Shown one piece after another: positions 59,321-64,000 of a stretch of 64,000 nucleotides of DNA (within the stretch, counting starts at the first letter, position 1; every line of letters starts with the position of its first letter). This DNA comes from Medicago truncatula (lineage: Eukaryota > Streptophyta > Magnoliopsida > Fabales > Fabaceae): positions 54,538,091-54,602,090 of the forward strand of contig NC_053044.1 in NCBI RefSeq assembly GCF_003473485.1, read 5' to 3'. Both the position numbers and the translations under genes were made by a program. Below the pieces are notes generated by a model. The model was given only the letters and a program-made list of their open reading frames with translations, did no database searches and was not told where the DNA came from.

Positions 59321-61420
59321 ATGGCTGAGACCAAAAGCACTATGGTTAAGATCAAGCCAAATCCCCAAAATGTTCCCTCTAAACCAAAGATTACTGATTC
59401 TAATTCATCTCTCAATAAGAAGCTCAATACCTCTTCAACCAAACATCCACCTGATTCTAAGATGAAATCTGTCACCACCAACACCACTGTCACTAAATCT
59501 GAGGTACTACTTTCATTCTCAATTTAATTTGTCATCTTGTTCTTAATTTTACATTTTTCTTTTATTTTTTCGTTATATAATTGGTCTAATTGTGTTGATT
59601 AATGTTAGTTGAATTGTTTGTTAAAGGGGGTTACTAGTTGGTTGATATATATTTGTTGCAAGTTAGATTAGATAAGTTAGTTTAGTTGTGATTACAATTT
59701 TGTTTTTTTATAAACTTGATAGGTTAAATCAAAACCAACAACCACAATGTCTGCTTCTTCGTCCAAAACAATATCGAAGACAAAGACAAAGACGAAGACG
59801 AAGACAACAACTACCAAAGTGAGAGAGAGGAAAGTCTACAGTTTGCCTGGTCAGAAACATGATCCTCCTGAAGAGGTTCTGAATTTCTCTCTGTTTATTA
59901 TTTCTCGAATTTACAATTCATAGGAAATCAAATTGTACTAATACGAGATGGTTGTTGACAGAAAGAACCCCTGAGGATATTCTATGAGTCATTGTCAAAA
60001 CAGATACCAACAAGTGAAATGGCTGAATTTTGGTGAGTTTCCTTCCAATCGAAACTGGAAGTTTTGAACAATTCCTTGTGAATTGTGCATAATAGTGTTA
60101 AATCATTCACTATGTCCAATAACTTGATGTTTTATATTTTGAGTTTTTACAAGCCATGTTGCTCAGATACTCTGGATAATTTGTTACAACTTACAATAGT
60201 ACAATTAGAAATACAAGCTATTTTCATACCAAATATCTTCATATATATTTTTCCTGGTAAAACAAGATGTTGAGCTCAAGGGTTTAATGAGTCTCAGTTA
60301 AGATCAAATCAATCCGACACACCTGAGTTCAATCCTTGGCTAGAATAATCCTTTGACTCCCAGCCAAACTCCCAATTATTATTATGTTTGCTATGATACT
60401 ATCAAGATATGTGTCTATGCTAACTTTCATCCAGGATATATAGCTAGCTGTAGCTAGGATGACTGATTAAAAATGTTCTGTTTTTATTGATAAACATCAT
60501 GGTCTTCACTTGTGTCCTCAGACTCATACTTCCTCCATTCATGTCTCACATTCTGCATAATAAAAAACAATGCTGGAGTGGTCAGCAAATGCATTCCGCA
60601 GTGACATGCTCCCGGAAACGGAGTGTTATTTTAATAACTCATTCCCTGTTATCTTATATTTTTTCTTAAAAGGAAATGCCTAGACAATTAAATATACTCT
60701 CTAACTTATCTCCTTTTTTTATTTAATGTTATATTGAATAATGATGATCTATGTAAGTGGTACCAAGTTAATTCTGAACTAAATTGTTGATGAGAAAGAA
60801 AATGAATGTTCATAATTTAGGATCTAGCAATGGTTAGTATGATGGTATCTGAATTAGCTCTAAATTTGTCTTGATTCTTCATGTCCCATAATAAGGTAGC
60901 ATCTTTCTCGCCTGTTGCTAGTCCTTAAATCTTCCTATTCTGTTTCCCTAGCAAAAAAGGAAATATTAATTATTGTATCTTAAACTGATGATGATGTCTT
61001 GCATTCAAGATAAGCAATAGAATCAGTGCTTGAGTACTGAACTGATGATGTTGTTTAGTATTAACTTGGAGCATTCGTCTGTTGTTGTTTTCTTCATTGT
61101 CCTTGCTACTACAAAGTACAAACTACGGCATAAAATTACGCACCTCATTGTGCAGGTTGATGGAACATGGGTTGTTGTCCCCTCAAAAAGCTAAGAAAGC
61201 ATTTGAGAAGAAGCAGAGGAAGCAAAAGGAACTTCGAACAGGAACTCCCATAAAGTCGTCATCAAAGCCGCCGTCTAAAACAGGAACTTCACAGAAGCCG
61301 CAACCGAAATCAAATAATGGCGACATTAAAGCCAAGAGAAAAATTGATACAGACAGTCATGACGATGATGATGACGACGACGACGACTTCATTTTAAGTC
61401 ATAAAAGAAGAAAAGGGTGA
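59321..61420 (+). CDS. Small Lys/Thr-rich plant protein of unknown function
   Basis: Four exons: 59321-59503, 59723-59875, 59962-60032, 61156-61420. They encode 223 residues. The protein begins MAETKSTMVKIKPNPQN. Residues 1-105 are Lys/Thr/Ser-rich and disordered, including a (TK) run near residues 75-90. A compact conserved-looking block follows (about 100-150: KVYSLPGQKHDPPEEKEPLR, IFYESLSKQIPTSEMAEFWL, MEHGLLSPQKAKKAFEKKQR). The tail is basic, with a run of nine Asp residues (from a GAT/GAC repeat near 61362-61387), then DFILSHKRRKG. The clustered Lys/Arg suggest a nuclear protein. I recognise the central block as shared among plant proteins of unknown function but assign no activity. The charged ends may bind nucleic acid or histones, which is speculation. 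Confidence 0.82.
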
Positions 61421-61742
61421 GAAGAAAAGCCTCGTAAATTTTATTTAATAATGGTTAAAAAAGGGAGAAAATAAAAGAATTGTTGTAAGGTAACTTAAAT
61501 TGTAAGATTAAAATATTCTTCATGTGTTAAACTTACTGATACAACAAGGAACATGCATTGTATGTGTCTTTTGCAAGCAACAAATAAAAATGGATAATGC
61601 TTTCACTTCATTACTTCCGGCCCTTAAAATTGACAATTGAGGTCTTAAAACACAATTGTGTCGTGATTCTTTAAATTGGAGAGAATTGTGGTCAAATACG
61701 GTTAATGCGATTTTAATCATCGTCGCAGAGACATTTAACCTC
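61421..61742. other. 3' flank, no further gene seen
   Basis: Contains the likely 3' UTR of the upstream gene and AT-rich spacer. Confidence 0.5.
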
Positions 61743-61751
61743 TCATTTAAA

Positions 61752-62716
61752 GGTTTAAATATGATAATTGTCCCTATAATTTGGTCCAGTTTTGATATTC
61801 GTCCCTGTAAAAAAAAAACTTTGAAATACATCCCTGCAAAAAGAAAAAAAATTGTTTGAAAAAAGGTTCTTGGCCCCACTTCATCATTGAGTTGGCATGG
61901 TTTTGCCCACGTGGCAGCGGCTGACTGTGCAACTTTTACCACGTGGCATGCCACATAATAAAAAAACATAAAAAATATTTTTTAAGTTTTGAAAATAGTT
62001 TTTAAAAATAAAAAAACTAAAAATAAATTAAAAAAATTCCAAATATTTTTTTCGATTATATAATTTTTAAATATATATTTTGTTTAAAATATGAAGAAAA
62101 AAAATTGGAAATTAGTTTTTTTTTTTTAAAACTGGAAATAAAATTTTGAAAATTAAAATATGATAAGAAAATTTTTAAAAATTATATAATCTCAACATTC
62201 ATAACTTTTGACAATATAATTGTCAGTATTTTTAAAAAAAAAATTAATATATCATTTTTAAATTAAAATAATTTATTTTTCGAAAATTTAATTTTCACTT
62301 TTTTTTCAAAAATTTTATTTTTAACAGTGTTTTTGTCAAAAAAAAATTTCGAAGTTTTTTCTCTTAAAAAAAACGAAAATTTTCGTAAAAGAACAAGAAA
62401 ATAAAAAAAAAAAATCTGAAAATTATATGTTCAAATTTTTTTAAAAAATATTGACAATTTTATATTCTGATTTTATTTAATTAAATAATATTCCGTTTTT
62501 TTTCATATTTCAAAAAATTATATTCTTAAAAAATATATAATCGAATTTTTTTTTAATGATTTTTATATTTTTAAAATTATTTTCAGATTTTTTAATTTCA
62601 AAAAACAATTTTCAAAATTTTAAAAGTGTTTTTTAAATTTTAATATTATGTGGCATGCCGCGTCAGCTGAATAGTGGGGTCAGTGACCATTTTCAAACGA
62701 TTATCATATTTAAGCC
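61752..62716. mobile_element. MULE-type MITE with AT-rich core
   Basis: The ends GGTTTAAATATGATAATTG and the complement of CGATTATCATATTTAAGCC are flanked by a perfect 9-bp duplication TCATTTAAA (61743-61751 and 62717-62725). An inner inverted pair is built on ACGTGGCATGCCAC and GTGGCATGCCGC. The core is almost pure A and T. No coding is seen. Confidence 0.82.
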
Positions 62717-62731
62717 TCATTTAAAACAATA

Positions 62732-62957
62732 CTACCTCCGTTCCTTTTTAATTGTCACATATTGACATTTTACACAAACCAAGACAATCAACAACAATTG
62801 ATACTACTTTTGATGCAATAAGTTATACTTTTACTATAATGATCTTATTCATTTCATATATTTCTCTCTCCGCAATAAATAACTAAGGATAATATTGGTA
62901 AAACAACATTTAATGTTGCATTGAACTTTGAAAGTGACAGTTAAATAGGAACAAAAA
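62732..62957. mobile_element. Stowaway-like MITE
   Basis: Ends CTCCGTTCCTTTTTAATTGT and the complement of GTGACAGTTAAATAGGAAC give inverted ends of about 23 bp around a 226-bp AT-rich body. The target duplication is not clear. Confidence 0.6.
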
Positions 62958-62959
62958 TT

Positions 62960-63470
62960 TTCTCTACAATTGAGTGTTTTTTAGATTTTCTTGGAGCCTC
63001 CTCCCTACCATGTGGGGAATTATTTTTCTCCCAATTTTTGGGTTTTCCTCATCCTTTTCATACTATAATTAACTTTACATCTCAATTGTGTCGTGATTCT
63101 TTAAATTTTGGCTAAACTACAGTTTTGACCTCCTAAGTTTGTCAATGTTGCAATTTTGGCCCCCTAATAAAAAAAATGAATATTTTGCCCCCCTTTGCAA
63201 AAGTGACATTTTGGTCAATTTTGACCAAGTCAACGCCTAAGTGACATGCCACCTGTGTAATTACTAAATTAAAAAAAAAAATCCACATAATCATTTTCTA
63301 AATTAAATAAACTAAAAAAGAAATTGAAAAATTAAAAAAAAATTGAAAAGATAAAAAAAAACCCAATAGTTCATCCTCAACTCTTCAACACTCACAGAAT
63401 TGATCCAAATCTAGATAAATCATCAACATTAAATTTTTTGAAACTATGTTATAACAACTACTGCTACTGT
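62960..63470. other. Intergenic, with MITE-like remnant
   Basis: Near 63112-63260 the phrases TTTTGACCTCCTAAGTTTGT and TTTTGGCCCCCTAATAAA resemble the inverted arms of legume foldback MITEs, but no right end is found. Nothing else was recognised. Confidence 0.35.
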
Positions 63471-63487
63471 TACAAAGAAGAGAGAGG

Positions 63488-64000
63488 ATGAAGCAACAGT
63501 GGCTATGGTGGAAACTCAAACAAGAAAGGCTCGGCAGAATACATCTACGACGATTTCAAGGCTCATCAAATTTTTTTGGAAGGAATGTTTCATCTCCCTT
63601 CTTTCACTATTTCGTGGATCTCTCAAAATTCATTCTCCATTTCAAAGATTCCCTCTTTCACATGGAACCGATTCAATCCAACAAATTTCACAATGACCCA
63701 CAAACCCTAATCCCAAAGCAACAAGAAGATTCAAACGATTCTTTGTTCGATTCCACACATTTAAATTTACACAGGTCCATTTTTTCTCAGCGTTTACATT
63801 TCTTCTTCATCTATATCGTGTTCTTCAGCAAAACCATGAATAAAGGGTTTGAATCTAGAGATTTTTTGGGTTTTTTCTTAATCTTCATGATTTGAAAGTT
63901 GTGAATCGATAGAGAAGATGATAAGAAGCTGAAAAGAAAAACTCGAATTTACAAGAATTTGAAGCTTTGATGAAAGTGATAAAAGTGGAACGAATCTGAG
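63488..64000 (+). other. Possible first exon of a gene running off the window
   Basis: An open frame holds MEPIQSNKFHNDPQTLIPKQ from 63662 and continues to a possible splice donor (CACAG-GTCCAT) near 63774. The upstream frame from 63488 (MKQQWLWWKLKQERLG) is also open. I do not recognise the protein. It may be the start of a gene whose other exons lie past 64000, or chance. Confidence 0.3.

Overview
The window is plant nuclear DNA, AT-rich, with multi-exon genes, GT-AG introns and many small transposon remnants. Gene families, intron style and repeat types point to a papilionoid legume, most likely Medicago or a close relative; this is a family-level judgement made without a database search. 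No operons, CRISPR arrays or bacterial features are present. I found no new multi-gene system. The interest lies in nested transposable elements, a GC-AG intron, a plastid DNA insertion and a tandem glycosyltransferase pair. Exon models were built by hand and each was checked to give one uninterrupted reading frame. || Layout: 1-4.7 kb is retroelement debris: an RNase H-type coding fragment split by a ~3.1-kb LTR-derived block. 6.0-12.9 kb is a bark storage protein-like gene (+) whose 4.6-kb third intron is packed with MITEs, a SINE-like piece and a minisatellite. 14.6 kb has an array of perfect palindromes. 16.5-21.5 kb is a casein kinase I gene (+). 24.3-26.8 kb is a VAN3-binding/FORKED-like gene (+). 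27.0-29.2 kb is a predicted plastid glyoxalase I (-). 29.8-31.1 kb is an intronless WD40 protein (-). 33.5-34.6 kb is an ATL-type RING-H2 ubiquitin ligase (-). 35.4-37.9 kb is a 5'-truncated LINE (-) with a 14-bp target-site duplication. 40.3-44.7 kb is a 13-exon carotenoid cleavage dioxygenase (-). 47.0-47.5 kb is a Ty1-copia remnant. 48.7-51.9 and 53.0-55.4 kb are two tandem exostosin-type (GT47) glycosyltransferase genes (+). 56.4-56.6 kb is a plastid petA fragment. 57-58.1 kb is a nested foldback transposon. 59.3-61.4 kb is a gene for a small charged protein of unknown function (+). 61.7-62.9 kb holds more MITEs. || The genes do not form an evident pathway. They are ordinary dispersed plant genes for signalling (CK1, ATL, WD40, VAN3-binding-like), detoxification (glyoxalase I), apocarotenoid formation (CCD), cell-wall or secretory glycosylation (GT47 pair) and nitrogen storage or nucleoside metabolism (bark storage-like). 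Recent change in the window comes mostly from MULE-type and Stowaway-type MITEs landing in introns and in one another, which can be ordered by their target-site duplications.
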